A stretch of 64,000 nucleotides of DNA from Methanobacteriota archaeon (GTDB lineage: Archaea; Halobacteriota; Methanosarcinia; Methanosarcinales; Methanosarcinaceae): the NCBI GenBank assembly GCA_023399215.1, contig JAEWQJ010000011.1, positions 124,001-188,000 of the forward strand, given 5' to 3'. The position numbers were made by a program, and so were the translations under genes. Within the stretch, counting starts at the first letter, position 1. Every line of letters starts with the position of its first letter. Of this stretch, positions 1 to 8,026 are shown in pieces. Below the pieces are notes generated by a model, which saw only the letters and a list, made by a program, of their open reading frames with translations, was not told the DNA's origin and searched no databases.

Positions 1-1
1 A

Positions 2-268
2 GCTAAGGAACAGGATAAAATTTGTGCTCATGAAGCTTCTCAGGGCATTATTATGGCCCAGCTCATGACCAATACCCATATTATCGAGGTCTTTGTCCAT
101 GAAAATGAAGGAAAGGACGAGAAGGAACTTGCTTTCCTTATGGACAGAAGGACCCGAGAGCACGCTTTAAATGTAATCAAACTGCTCTTCAAGCCTGAAA
201 AATTAATTCGAGAAGCCGGTACCGGCCAAAGGCAAGGCTTTGAAGACGCAGGTCCATTGAGAACTTGA
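2..268 (+). CDS. ribC: Riboflavin synthase, archaeal type (5' end missing)
   Basis: The C-terminal 88 residues of archaeal riboflavin synthase, which dismutates two 6,7-dimethyl-8-ribityllumazine molecules to riboflavin. The frame is open from the first bases of the window, so the N-terminal part lies outside. Recognised from the family blocks CAHEASQG, AQLMTN.HIIEVFVHE and the ending GQRQGFEDAGP. The archaeal enzyme is related to lumazine synthase rather than to bacterial RibE. It lies 38 bp upstream of ribH on the same strand, so the two are probably co-transcribed and catalyse consecutive steps. The first Met in the visible part is internal and should not be taken as the start. Confidence 0.88.
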   Translation, partial: AKEQDKICAHEASQGIIMAQLMTNTHIIEVFVHENEGKDEKELAFLMDRRTREHALNVIKLLFKPEKLIREAGTGQRQGFEDAGPLRT

Positions 269-306
269 ATCAATTTATGTAAAAACAATACTGGAGACCT
301 TATCAG

Positions 307-711
307 ATGACTATCAGCCTAGGATTTGTTGTAGCTGAATTTAACAGGGATCTGACCTATCAGATGGAACTGCTTGGAAGAGAACACGCGGAGTTCCTGG
401 GGGCAACAGTTAAAGAGACTATTCTTGTCCCAGGGGTATTTGACATGCCGCTTGCGATCAAGAAGCTTTGCCAGAGGGATGACATCGATGCCGTAGTTAC
501 TATAGGATCTGTAATTGAGGGCGATACTGACCATGACCAGGTGGTTATGCAGCACGCTGCAAGGAAAATTATGGATCTTTCTCTTGAGTTCAATAAGCCT
601 GTAACTCTCGGAATTCCTGGCCCAGGTATGACCCGCATGGCGGCTCATGAACGTGTGGACTATGCAAAGCGAGCCGTTGAAGCTGCAGTAAAGCTGGTGC
701 GGCGGCTGTGA
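307..711 (+). CDS. ribH: 6,7-dimethyl-8-ribityllumazine synthase
   Basis: Lumazine synthase, 134 aa, the usual archaeal length. It condenses 5-amino-6-ribitylamino-uracil with dihydroxybutanone phosphate. Visible family features are the N-terminal VVAEFNRDLT substrate loop, the PGVFDMPLAIKKL segment, GSVIEGDTDHDQVV with the phosphate-binding region, and the C-terminal helix. It directly follows ribC, whose product uses its product. ATG start. Family enzymes assemble into 60-mer shells or pentamers. No unusual features. Confidence 0.93.
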   Translation: MTISLGFVVAEFNRDLTYQMELLGREHAEFLGATVKETILVPGVFDMPLAIKKLCQRDDIDAVVTIGSVIEGDTDHDQVVMQHAARKIMDLSLEFNKPVTLGIPGPGMTRMAAHERVDYAKRAVEAAVKLVRRL

Positions 712-757
712 ATGTTATAATAACTAAATTAGTAAATGTAATACCAGGACCATCCCT

Positions 758-1900
758 ATGTCATCCGCAAGGCTCAAGCGTGTAGAAGAATCCGCAACGA
801 TAAGGATCTCTAATATTGCGACTAGAATGATTAAAGAGGGTACAGACGTAATCAATTTCAGCCTTGGTGAACCTGATTTCAATACCCCTAAGAATATCTG
901 CGATGCTGCGGCAAAGGCTATGTATGAGGGAAAAACCCACTATGCTCCTTCTGGAGGTATTCCTGAACTAAGGGCAGCCATTGCCGAAAAATTGAGGACT
1001 GAAAACAACCTCGATGTAACCGAGGCAGGTGTACTTGTCACCCCCGGAGCTAAACAGGGAATTTTTGAGGCAATGATGAGCGTTCTCGATGATGGGGACC
1101 AGGCTCTCCTGTTTAACCCTGCATGGGTAACTTATGATGCATGCATACGTTTTGCGGGAGCGGAAACAGTCTGGGTTCCGACAGTCCCTGAAAAAGGTTT
1201 CATTCCTGACAATTTTGAAGAGTACATCACTGATAAAACCAAGCTCATTGTTGTAAATAGTCCGGGAAATCCAACAGGTGGAGTCCTTGGAAAAAAGACT
1301 TTGCAATGTATCGCGGATCTTGCAATTGACCATGACCTCATAGTGGTTTCAGATGAGATTTACGAGAAAATTATCTATGACAGGGAGCATATCAGCATTG
1401 GCAGCCTTGATGGAATGCAGGAAAGAACTATCACCGTAAATGGTTTTTCCAAGGCATATGCCATGACAGGCTGGAGACTCGGCTACCTGACTGCTCCTCC
1501 TGAAATTCTCAAACTTCTACTTAAAATTCAGTCTCATTCGGTAAGTAGTGCTACTACGTTTGTTCAGTATGGTGGGCTTGAAGCCCTTCAGGGCCCTCAG
1601 GACAGCGTTAAAGCAATGGCTGACCGTTTCAAGGTACGCCGTGATGTCCTTATCGACGGTCTGAACAAGATGGGGTTTGAATGTAAAAAGCCCGATGGAG
1701 CTTTCTATGCTTTTGCTAATGTCAGCGAGTATGGAAACGGGACTCAGGTTGCAGAACGGCTCCTGAAAGAAGCTCAGGTAGCAGTTACGCCTGGAATTGC
1801 TTTTGGTTCATCTGGCGAGGATTTCGTAAGGATTTCCTATGCAACATCGATTGACCGAATCAGGGAAGCTCTTGAAAGACTTGAAAAGGTATTTTCCTAA
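758..1900 (+). CDS. Class I/II pyridoxal-phosphate aminotransferase (aspartate aminotransferase-like)
   Basis: 380-aa fold-type I aminotransferase. The PLP-binding lysine is K232 in NGFSKAYAMTGWRLGY; the cofactor-contacting SDEIYE block (D199) and the NSPGNPTGG loop (near 167-175) are present. The N-terminal FSLGEPDFNTP block and the closing RISYAT segment are typical of the prokaryotic AspC Iγ group. The likely reaction is transfer between aspartate and 2-oxoglutarate, but aromatic or other substrates cannot be excluded by reading. It starts 46 bp after ribH on the same strand. No clear operon link in function. Confidence 0.85.
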   Translation: MSSARLKRVEESATIRISNIATRMIKEGTDVINFSLGEPDFNTPKNICDAAAKAMYEGKTHYAPSGGIPELRAAIAEKLRTENNLDVTEAGVLVTPGAKQGIFEAMMSVLDDGDQALLFNPAWVTYDACIRFAGAETVWVPTVPEKGFIPDNFEEYITDKTKLIVVNSPGNPTGGVLGKKTLQCIADLAIDHDLIVVSDEIYEKIIYDREHISIGSLDGMQERTITVNGFSKAYAMTGWRLGYLTAPPEILKLLLKIQSHSVSSATTFVQYGGLEALQGPQDSVKAMADRFKVRRDVLIDGLNKMGFECKKPDGAFYAFANVSEYGNGTQVAERLLKEAQVAVTPGIAFGSSGEDFVRISYATSIDRIREALERLEKVFS

Positions 1901-1987
1901 ATTAAATTCAGTAAATTATCTTTCTGAATAAAAGTATAAGTAAAGAATAACAGGCATAACTCAAATTGGGAAACGGTAGGGGCAGAT

Positions 1988-2407
1988 TTACCCATACCGT
2001 TTAATTACCTCTTTTATAATTGCGCCTGTACTGCAAAGTGGGCATTCTTTTGAAAGTGGAATCCTTACCACATTTGCAGGAAGCCCTCTTTTATCAAGTT
2101 CTTCTTCCAGAAGTTTGGCGTCAAAACGCTGGTCGTAACCCAGGGCAATTATATCCGGTCTGATATACTTCAGGGGTTCAAACATATCTTTTTCGCTGCC
2201 TAGAAGCGCTTTATCTACTATCCCGAGCGCACTTACCATCTCCAGCCGCTGCTCCTCGGGTACAATTGGTTTTGGCTTATGAGTTACATTTGAGTCTCTA
2301 GCAACAATAACGAAAAGCTCATCTCCCAGAGCTCGGGCCTGGGTCAGAAAATAAATATGCCCGGGATGGAGAAGGTCAAAAGTCCCGGTAGCAAGTATAC
2401 GTGTCAA
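1988..2407 (-). CDS. ribL: FAD synthase RibL (archaeal FMN adenylyltransferase)
   Basis: 139-aa nucleotidyltransferase of the cytidylyltransferase-like superfamily. HPGH at residues 14-17 forms the nucleotide-binding HXGH signature, and the C-terminal cysteines C122 and C125 (ECPLC) match the pair conserved in archaeal RibL (MJ1179 type), which makes the enzyme redox sensitive. It turns FMN and ATP into FAD. The product completes the flavin pathway begun by ribC and ribH 1.3 kb away, though on the opposite strand. A glycerol-3-phosphate cytidylyltransferase assignment is the common mis-call; the cysteine tail argues for RibL. Confidence 0.85.
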   Translation of the reverse strand: MTRILATGTFDLLHPGHIYFLTQARALGDELFVIVARDSNVTHKPKPIVPEEQRLEMVSALGIVDKALLGSEKDMFEPLKYIRPDIIALGYDQRFDAKLLEEELDKRGLPANVVRIPLSKECPLCSTGAIIKEVIKRYG

Positions 2408-2564
2408 CAGATCACCTGGCCTCGGGTATATCTTCTTAGCATAAGAAACTTACTGAAATTAACCTCCTGGAGTATGAGATGATCTCTTGATTATTCAAAC
2501 TGTTTGCCACATGAACTGTTATATCTATTTATATTTCTACTCTATAGTAAGAGAATTTTCAAAT

Positions 2565-2719
2565 TATCGTAAGTAATATATATGGCCCATAATTATGAAT
2601 ATTATTTATTGAACTCAGGATATAAATCTGAAAACCTGAAAATAAATCAAATTCAGGCACAGCTTTTCGCGTCTTTAGACAGGGCTGTTACCTTTGACAT
2701 TATCACAAGTAATATATAT
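2565..2719. promoter_or_regulatory. Upstream region with repeated 19-mer and TATA boxes
   Basis: The 363-bp divergent gap between ribL and the DUF39 gene holds two near-identical 19-mers, TATCGTAAGTAATATATAT at 2565-2583 and TATCACAAGTAATATATAT at 2701-2719, which differ at two positions. The second overlaps a strong TATA-like stretch about 55 bp before the DUF39 start. Their match and spacing suggest an operator pair or a duplicated promoter; the function is not known. The rest of the gap is plain AT-rich DNA. Confidence 0.45.
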
Positions 2720-2770
2720 TTATAATAAATATTACAATTCATATAAATCTGCAAAAAGAGGAGACCCCCA

Positions 2771-4273
2771 ATGGTTAAAAAATCAGTTCATGAAATTAAT
2801 AGAAAAATTGAAGATGGCAGCGTCAATGTAGTGACAGCCGAAGAAATGGTCACAATTGTTGAGGAGCTTGGCGCTGAAGGGGCTGCAAAAGAAGTAGATG
2901 TAGTTACTACAGGCACATTCGGAGCTATGTGTTCATCCGGCTTAATGCTTAACCTGGGGCATTCCGAGCCTCCCATAAAAATCCAGAAGATCTGGTTCAA
3001 CAATGTAGAAGCATACAGTGGATTGGCAGCCGTAGACGCTTACCTGGGGGCCGCTCAGATCTCAGATACGCGGGGAATCCAGTATGGTGGAGCTCATGTT
3101 ATTGAAGACCTTCTCAGGGGCAAAGAGGTCGATGTTCATGCAACCTCGTATGGGACGGATTGTTATCCAAGGAAAGTACTTGATACGATAATCTCTCTTG
3201 AAGACCTTAATGAAGCCATTCTTCTTAACCCAAGGAACGCCTACCAGAAATATGCAGCAGCAACTAACAGTTCTAAAAGGACTCTGCATACTTATATGGG
3301 TGAGCTTCTGCCCAATTTCGGAAATGTAACTTATTCGGGGGCAGGCGTACTCTCTCCTCTCTCAAATGACCCCAGCTATGAAACTATAGGCATGGGAACA
3401 AGGATTTTCATGGGAGGAGCCCAGGGCTATGTTATAGGGAACGGAACTCAGCATTCTCCTTCTTCCGGTTTTGGAACTCTCATGCTTAAAGGTAACCTGA
3501 AAGAGATGAACCCTGACTATTTGAGGGCTGCTTCCTTTACCGGATACGGTGCTACTCTTTACATGGGAATTGGAATCCCCATCCCTATCCTCAACGAAAA
3601 ACTTGCTGCCGCTACTGCAGTTCGTGATGAGGATATTGTAACCACCATTGAGGACTATGCTGTGGGAAGCCGGGACAAGCCGGTTATCAGAAAGATAAAT
3701 TATGCTGAACTCAGGTCAGGTTCGGTGCAGATTGACGGAAAAGACGTGCCCACATCTTCCCTTTCCAGTTTCAAGAACGCAAGAAAGATCGCAAATGAGT
3801 TAAAGGCATGGGTTAAGCATGGGAAATTCTTTGTCACCATGCCCGTGGAAAGACTGTGTACTGAAGGAGTTGCCAAACCCATGAAGGAGACTCAGGTTGT
3901 ACCTCTCGTAAAAGATGTGATGTCCAGTTTTGTTGTGACCATCAAAAGAGATCAAACTGTCCAGGATGCTGCAAAGAAAATCTGGGAGAACTCTTTCAAT
4001 CATCTGACTGTGATTTCTGATGCTGGGGAACTGGTTGGGATCCTGACTGCCTGGGATGTCTCGAAGGCTGTTGCAGAGAATTGCTTTGATTCGGTGGAGA
4101 GTGTTATGACGAAAAAGGTGCTGACATGCGCTCCGAACGAGCCTGTAGATCTTGCAGCCAGGCGGCTGGACCGTTACGGGGTATCTGCAATGCCGGTGAT
4201 CGATGCTCAGAGGCGGGTTCTCGGAATAATAACAAGCGACAATATCAGCAAACTCATTGCAAGGAGGTATTGA
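2771..4273 (+). CDS. Homocysteine biosynthesis protein, DUF39 plus two CBS domains
   Basis: 500 aa. Residues about 1-370 are the DUF39 (COG1900) domain and 385-500 form a CBS-domain pair (VMSSFVVTIKRDQTV and VMTKKVLTCAPNEPV start the two units). Conserved-looking cysteines are C54 (GAMCSSG) and C131 (GTDCYPRK). This matches M. acetivorans MA1821, which genetics has linked, with its ferredoxin partner, to homocysteine formation from aspartate semialdehyde and sulfide. CBS domains usually bind adenosyl ligands, so adenosyl-compound control is a fair inference. The NIL-ferredoxin gene follows by 2 bp with its own SD inside this gene's last codons. A strong SD, GAGGAG, precedes the ATG. Confidence 0.9.
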   Translation: MVKKSVHEINRKIEDGSVNVVTAEEMVTIVEELGAEGAAKEVDVVTTGTFGAMCSSGLMLNLGHSEPPIKIQKIWFNNVEAYSGLAAVDAYLGAAQISDTRGIQYGGAHVIEDLLRGKEVDVHATSYGTDCYPRKVLDTIISLEDLNEAILLNPRNAYQKYAAATNSSKRTLHTYMGELLPNFGNVTYSGAGVLSPLSNDPSYETIGMGTRIFMGGAQGYVIGNGTQHSPSSGFGTLMLKGNLKEMNPDYLRAASFTGYGATLYMGIGIPIPILNEKLAAATAVRDEDIVTTIEDYAVGSRDKPVIRKINYAELRSGSVQIDGKDVPTSSLSSFKNARKIANELKAWVKHGKFFVTMPVERLCTEGVAKPMKETQVVPLVKDVMSSFVVTIKRDQTVQDAAKKIWENSFNHLTVISDAGELVGILTAWDVSKAVAENCFDSVESVMTKKVLTCAPNEPVDLAARRLDRYGVSAMPVIDAQRRVLGIITSDNISKLIARRY

Positions 4274-4275
4274 AC

Positions 4276-4662
4276 GTGAAAATCAAGATCACCATTCCTA
4301 CCGAAAGAATCCACAACCCTATCATTTCCGAGTCCATAATTGAAACCGGAATCCTGATTAATATAATGGTTGCAAATATCGACTCAACCTATGGGGAATT
4401 AATAGCTGACGTGAATGATCTCAAGTTCGATAGAATCAAAAATGCTCTGGAATCGAGAGGAGCTATAGTTTCCATCCTGGACAGGCCTATTCACAGGGAC
4501 GAGGAAGAATGCATTGAGTGTGGAGCCTGTATTTCGGTCTGCCCTATGAATGTGTATTCTTTTGACGATTCCTGGAATGTCCTTGTAGACGAAAAGAAAT
4601 GCATTCAGTGCGGCGTGTGCATTAAGATGTGCCCGCATGGGGCTTTGAAACTGGGAGAATGA
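4276..4662 (+). CDS. NIL domain-ferredoxin, homocysteine biosynthesis partner
   Basis: 128 aa. Residues 1-75 form a NIL domain (ligand-binding fold also found beside methionine transporters); the rest is a two-cluster ferredoxin with CIECGACISVCP and CIQCGVCIKMCP, each able to hold a [4Fe-4S] cluster. This is the MA1822-type partner of the DUF39 protein and likely supplies electrons or handles sulfur in homocysteine synthesis. GTG start chosen because AAGGAGGT (4261-4268) sits seven bases upstream; a longer in-frame reading from 4126 would overlap the DUF39 gene by 148 bp and lacks an SD. Translationally coupled to the preceding gene. Confidence 0.9.
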   Translation: MKIKITIPTERIHNPIISESIIETGILINIMVANIDSTYGELIADVNDLKFDRIKNALESRGAIVSILDRPIHRDEEECIECGACISVCPMNVYSFDDSWNVLVDEKKCIQCGVCIKMCPHGALKLGE

Positions 4663-4706
4663 ATAAAGGAAAGACCGAATCACAACCTCCTCCCTTGGCA
4701 ATCTAT

Positions 4707-4758
4707 TTATTACTATGGGAGCGGGGTGGGGTGGCCGCCCGTAATTTGATTTTTCTTT
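4707..4758. repeat. Intergenic repeat, copy 1 (GGGTGGGGTG...AATTTGATTTTT)
   Basis: Located 45 bp after the ferredoxin gene. It shares TTATTAC..GGGAG.G, then GGGTGGGGTGGCCGC and CGTAATTTGATTTTT, with the stretch at 11886-11975 behind alaX. Both copies follow a gene end and run into T-rich DNA. This copy lacks the ACCCCATCC arm that makes a hairpin in copy 2. The element may act as a terminator or be a mobile-element remnant. Confidence 0.5.
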
Positions 4759-4890
4759 CCTTCTTTATTCATTTCTTCTTTATTCATTCCTTTTTTATTC
4801 ATTTCTTCTTTATTCATTCCTTTTTTATCCATTTCTTCTTTATTATTTACTTTTTTATCCTTTTTCTCTCTATTTTTTCCTTTTTTCATT
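4750..4890 (+). repeat. T-rich tandem repeat downstream of the homocysteine genes
   Basis: Imperfect tandem units of about 29 bp built from TTCTTTATTCATT and CCTTTTTTATTCATT. The RNA would be a long series of U-tracts after the ferredoxin gene, which fits archaeal factor-independent termination at U-runs. Any open frame here is low complexity and not a gene. Confidence 0.6.
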
Positions 4891-5090
4891 AATTCTTCCT
4901 TTATTTTTAGTTTTTTTGTTTTCTCTCGTCTTCAGTGCATTTTGTTCTCTTTAACTGTATATCGAGATTTAGATATGGATACTGATTTCTATTTCGAAAC
5001 TCCCTTTATTTATACATTGAAACAAATAATTACAATGTATCATACAAAAATCATATAGAAAATCGGACATTAAAGGAGGGGGTATCATAA

Positions 5091-5258
5091 CTGAACATTA
5101 GCAGTTTCTCAAACACTTTTTCAAAGGTTTCCTCGCTGATCTCCTTTACCTCTGTTTTCCGTTCCAGAGGAAAAAGTAATCCGGATTTATATATACAACG
5201 AAATGGAAAGATGACAAAAATAAATTTCACAGTCTTTAAAAATAGGGGTAAGTTATGA
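5091..5258 (+). other. Possible short CTG-started reading frame with strong SD
   Basis: AAAGGAGGGGG at about 5072-5082 is one of the strongest Shine-Dalgarno sequences in the window, yet no ATG, GTG or TTG follows at the right distance. A CTG eight bases on opens 55 codons ending across the DUF166 start (TTATGA overlap). The frame covers a TATA box at 5186-5195, so the full length is doubtful as a peptide. It could be a leader peptide, or the relic of a lost gene. Confidence 0.2.
5186..5195 (+). promoter_or_regulatory. TATA box of the DUF166 gene
   Basis: TTTATATATA about 60 bp before the DUF166 ATG, in the usual archaeal position if transcription begins about 25 bp downstream and leaves a short leader. 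Confidence 0.5.
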
Positions 5259-6061
5259 AGATCCTCGTACTCTACTCAGGCGAACTTGGAAAAAAAGTTA
5301 TCCAGAACCTTATCAATCCTGGAAATTTCTGCGTGTCCTGCGGAGAACTCTGTAACCACTGCAGGCAGGCCAGGAAGTCATATGCGAACCTGATCGTAGG
5401 AATCCATGAATTTCCTCAAGACCTGCCCACGTTTATAGAAGAACCCGAGCAGTACATGCCTCAAAAACTTCCGGAATGTGATCTGATACTTGCTATTGGC
5501 ATCCATCCAGACCTTCTTACAGCTCTTCCGGACGTTGTGAAGAAAACGAAGGCAAAAGCCGTGATCGCACCTTCCGAAGACTCAAAGAAAACTCCTGCAG
5601 GGGTTCTTGAACAACTTAAAAAAGAGCTTGAAGCTATTGGAGTTGAGTTTGAAGGTCCAAAGCCTTTCTGCGCTCTTGAAAAAACCGGTAAACCTATTAT
5701 AGATGCATTTGTTGACCTTGGTTTTGGGAAACCTGTACTTAGAATCGAAATGAGCTCTGATGGGAAGATGTTTATCGGAGCAGGAGTTCTCAGGGATGCC
5801 CCTTGCGGTTCCACCTGGTTTGTGGCAAAAAAGCTCGGCTGGACTGATACTGTTGAATATAAGGAAACTATCTCAGGTGCTCATCACTCGTATCCCTGTA
5901 CTGCCAGCATGGACAAAGATCCTCAGCTTGGGGACACTATCCTTCACAAGGCCGGGTATATCATAAGGGAAGCTGTTGAAAACGCAATGGAATGTGCAAA
6001 AAAGGAAAAAGCCCGATTGTCTACAGTTTGCGGGGATGAAATCTCAAGCTCTAGCTTCTGA
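5255..6061 (+). CDS. DUF166 family protein with Cys-rich motif
   Basis: 268 aa, DUF166 (COG1810), an archaeal and some-anaerobe family with no firm function; older records call it thymidylate-synthase-like without good support. The N-terminus reads as a Rossmann-like start (MKILVLYSGELGKKVI), followed by C-x2-C-x3-C-x2-C at residues about 28-38 (CVSCGELCNHC), which looks suited to an Fe-S cluster or zinc. Further conserved-looking blocks are APSEDS and RDAPCGSTWFVA, the latter with another Cys, and a HHSYPCTASM motif. Redox or corrinoid-type chemistry is possible but not shown. Single gene with its own TATA box. Confidence 0.75.
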   Translation: MKILVLYSGELGKKVIQNLINPGNFCVSCGELCNHCRQARKSYANLIVGIHEFPQDLPTFIEEPEQYMPQKLPECDLILAIGIHPDLLTALPDVVKKTKAKAVIAPSEDSKKTPAGVLEQLKKELEAIGVEFEGPKPFCALEKTGKPIIDAFVDLGFGKPVLRIEMSSDGKMFIGAGVLRDAPCGSTWFVAKKLGWTDTVEYKETISGAHHSYPCTASMDKDPQLGDTILHKAGYIIREAVENAMECAKKEKARLSTVCGDEISSSSF

Positions 6062-6312
6062 AAAGTGCCTACTGAAAAAGTCTTAAAAATATTCTTATTA
6101 GAAACTAAAATTTAATAAACCAAAATTCATTTATCTGAATTCAACAAGAAAACAAGCATGAACTTTGCGTTTTGGCAAAATTAATTTCGAAACCGAATAC
6201 TGACAAGCATTAAGGGATTTGGGGTTAAATCCCTAGAAGTTAAAACTTTCTCATCCCTTTATGCGTTTAATTATAATAAGTGCACCTACTGGGTAAGTAC
6301 CTGATGAGTACT

Positions 6313-6741
6313 TTAGCAGGTGGGACATTTGAGTTTCAGCGTAGCGGTTGCACTATCGGTTTTTCCATCCTTACCTTTTATTTTGTATGTGAAAGTGTCT
6401 GTGCAAGTACAACATTTTTTGGAACAACATGTTGATGATGCTTTATAGCAGAATTTACCGTCACTATATACTGTCACTTTTCCGCCCAGTTTGGTCTTGT
6501 AAGTGCCGGTAGTTGTAACTTTAAGGTTGCACCCTTTATCATTGTTAAGTAAAGTAGTATACTTGAAGCAATAAGCAGTATTTGGACAGCTTTTAAGACT
6601 AATACTATAACAATCATTTATTGCATCGGTTTTTGTATTACAACTGTTTTTATAACTGTTACTGCATGCAGCTCCTGTCATTGACAGAACAAAAAAGACT
6701 AACGTGAAAATACATATTGTCTTAAGCATAGTTTTTCGCAT
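6313..6741 (-). CDS. Secreted Cys-rich protein with cadherin/VCBS-like domain
   Basis: 142 aa with a signal peptide (MRKTMLKTICIFTLVFFVLS, then cleavage around residue 25). The mature part is a single Ig-like domain of the VCBS/cadherin-like type: GGKVTVYSDGKFCYKA, then DTFTYKIKGKDGKTDSATATLKL. It is unusual in carrying about 15 cysteines, many in CC pairs, near the end (CCSKKCCTC) and at the C-terminus (CPTC), which suggests several disulfides or metal binding outside the cell. SD AGGAAAAG precedes the ATG. Isolated gene; the role is unknown, probably cell surface. Confidence 0.65.
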   Translation of the reverse strand: MRKTMLKTICIFTLVFFVLSMTGAACSNSYKNSCNTKTDAINDCYSISLKSCPNTAYCFKYTTLLNNDKGCNLKVTTTGTYKTKLGGKVTVYSDGKFCYKASSTCCSKKCCTCTDTFTYKIKGKDGKTDSATATLKLKCPTC

Positions 6742-7564
6742 AACTTTTCCTCCATATTATCCTTTTATATTTTGTTTTCTCGGGTACGATTTCCTTTAAT
6801 CCGAGAACACATGTAATCGGAACTCACTGGGAAATATTATCATATAAATATACTTATTTTTTTAGTCTTGAATAAAAATAGAAAAATGGATTTAAAACTT
6901 GATAATACTTTATCTGGAAAATTAGAAGAGCATAAAACTATTAATAACTATAACTGTACATAATAAATCTCGGAATAAAAATATACGGTAATTGACAAGT
7001 TTATGTTATCTAATCCCTTTTATTAAATCCATGCGTGGAAAAATCTTAGTCTGAAGAAGTTTTTTTTGTTAACTGCGAGATATTGGAGTCTTTTATTCAT
7101 TTAAAATGGTGAATTTGTTTTATTTATTTAAAAGAAGGCATATTATTTGTACACAGAGTTATACTTTTTTCTTCGGTATTTTTTTGAATTTCAAAGTTCC
7201 GCATTTATTCGCCCTCACAAATTAATGTATATAGGGTTACATTTTCGTTATCTGTTCATTAGTTTATCTTCTTACTATTGGACTGAAAAGTTGATAGGAC
7301 AATCTTTAATGGATTAAGGCATATTTTGTAATCATAATGCCTAATGTACTTGATTTCATTCTTCAAAGACGCAGAATCTTTTCAAGTATATTATTTTCGT
7401 CAGGTTGATCTGCCAGGGGTCGGAAGTATATGAATGTTTATATTCAGACATGCCTATGACTTGAAAATTTATATATTCAGGGCATATCTGTTAATTATAT
7501 GAAATATGTACAACTATTATAAAATAGAAAATCTTGTTTTCAGTTTCAATTTAAGAGGTGAACC
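6742..7564. other. AT-rich intergenic region, no gene seen
   Basis: 823 bp of strongly AT-rich DNA. No open frame with an SD, no RNA gene and no clear repeat could be recognised. A TATA-like ATTTATATATTC near 7466-7477 probably drives the Mth938-like gene at 7565, leaving a leader of about 70 bp. Confidence 0.5.
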
Positions 7565-7927
7565 ATGAAGCCAAAGATTGATTCCACGAGTTTTGGTTCT
7601 ATTACTGTAAATGGAGAGACCTTTAAATATGATATACTTATTCGCCTCAATGGGCAGGTAGAAAAAAGAGAGAAAGGTCTGTCAAAGGAGCTCTACGGAA
7701 CTTCCCATAAAATCTCGCTTGAGGAAGCAAAGCACATTTATGAGGAAGGGACAGAAAAAATCCTTATAGGAACCGGGCAGACAGGTTTCGTTAAATTATC
7801 TGAGGAAGCTGAAGATTTTTTTACAGAAAAAAAGTGTGGAGTAGAACTCTTTCCGACACCATGGGCAATTGAACGCTGGAACGAGCTTGAAGGCAGGATC
7901 ACTGCCATGTTCCATATAACATGTTAA
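7565..7927 (+). CDS. Mth938-like (DUF498) domain protein
   Basis: 120 aa, the full length of the Mth938-like family (structure known from Methanothermobacter MTH938, human homologue AAMDC; biochemical role unsettled). Recognised from IDSTSFGSITVNGETFKYDI near the start, LIGTGQTGFVKLS in the middle and the FPTPWAIERWNEL block. Soluble, no membrane segments. SD GAGGTG lies seven bases before the ATG. Single gene, no informative neighbours. Confidence 0.8.
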   Translation: MKPKIDSTSFGSITVNGETFKYDILIRLNGQVEKREKGLSKELYGTSHKISLEEAKHIYEEGTEKILIGTGQTGFVKLSEEAEDFFTEKKCGVELFPTPWAIERWNELEGRITAMFHITC

Positions 7928-8026
7928 GTCCATATAGCTGTTAAGCTCATATAACTTGTCAAGTGTAAAAAGAGATATGGCGGTCAAGAAGTATAGACAG
8001 GTTTTCAAAAGAGGGATTGGTTATGC

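Noticed and set aside
4126..4275. N-terminal extension of the NIL-ferredoxin
   Set aside because: It would overlap the DUF39 CBS domain, and the SD at 4261-4268 fixes the GTG start at 4276.
4629..4892. 87-aa plus-strand frame with FFIHSFFIHF repeats
   Set aside because: Product of the T-rich tandem repeat; no SD.
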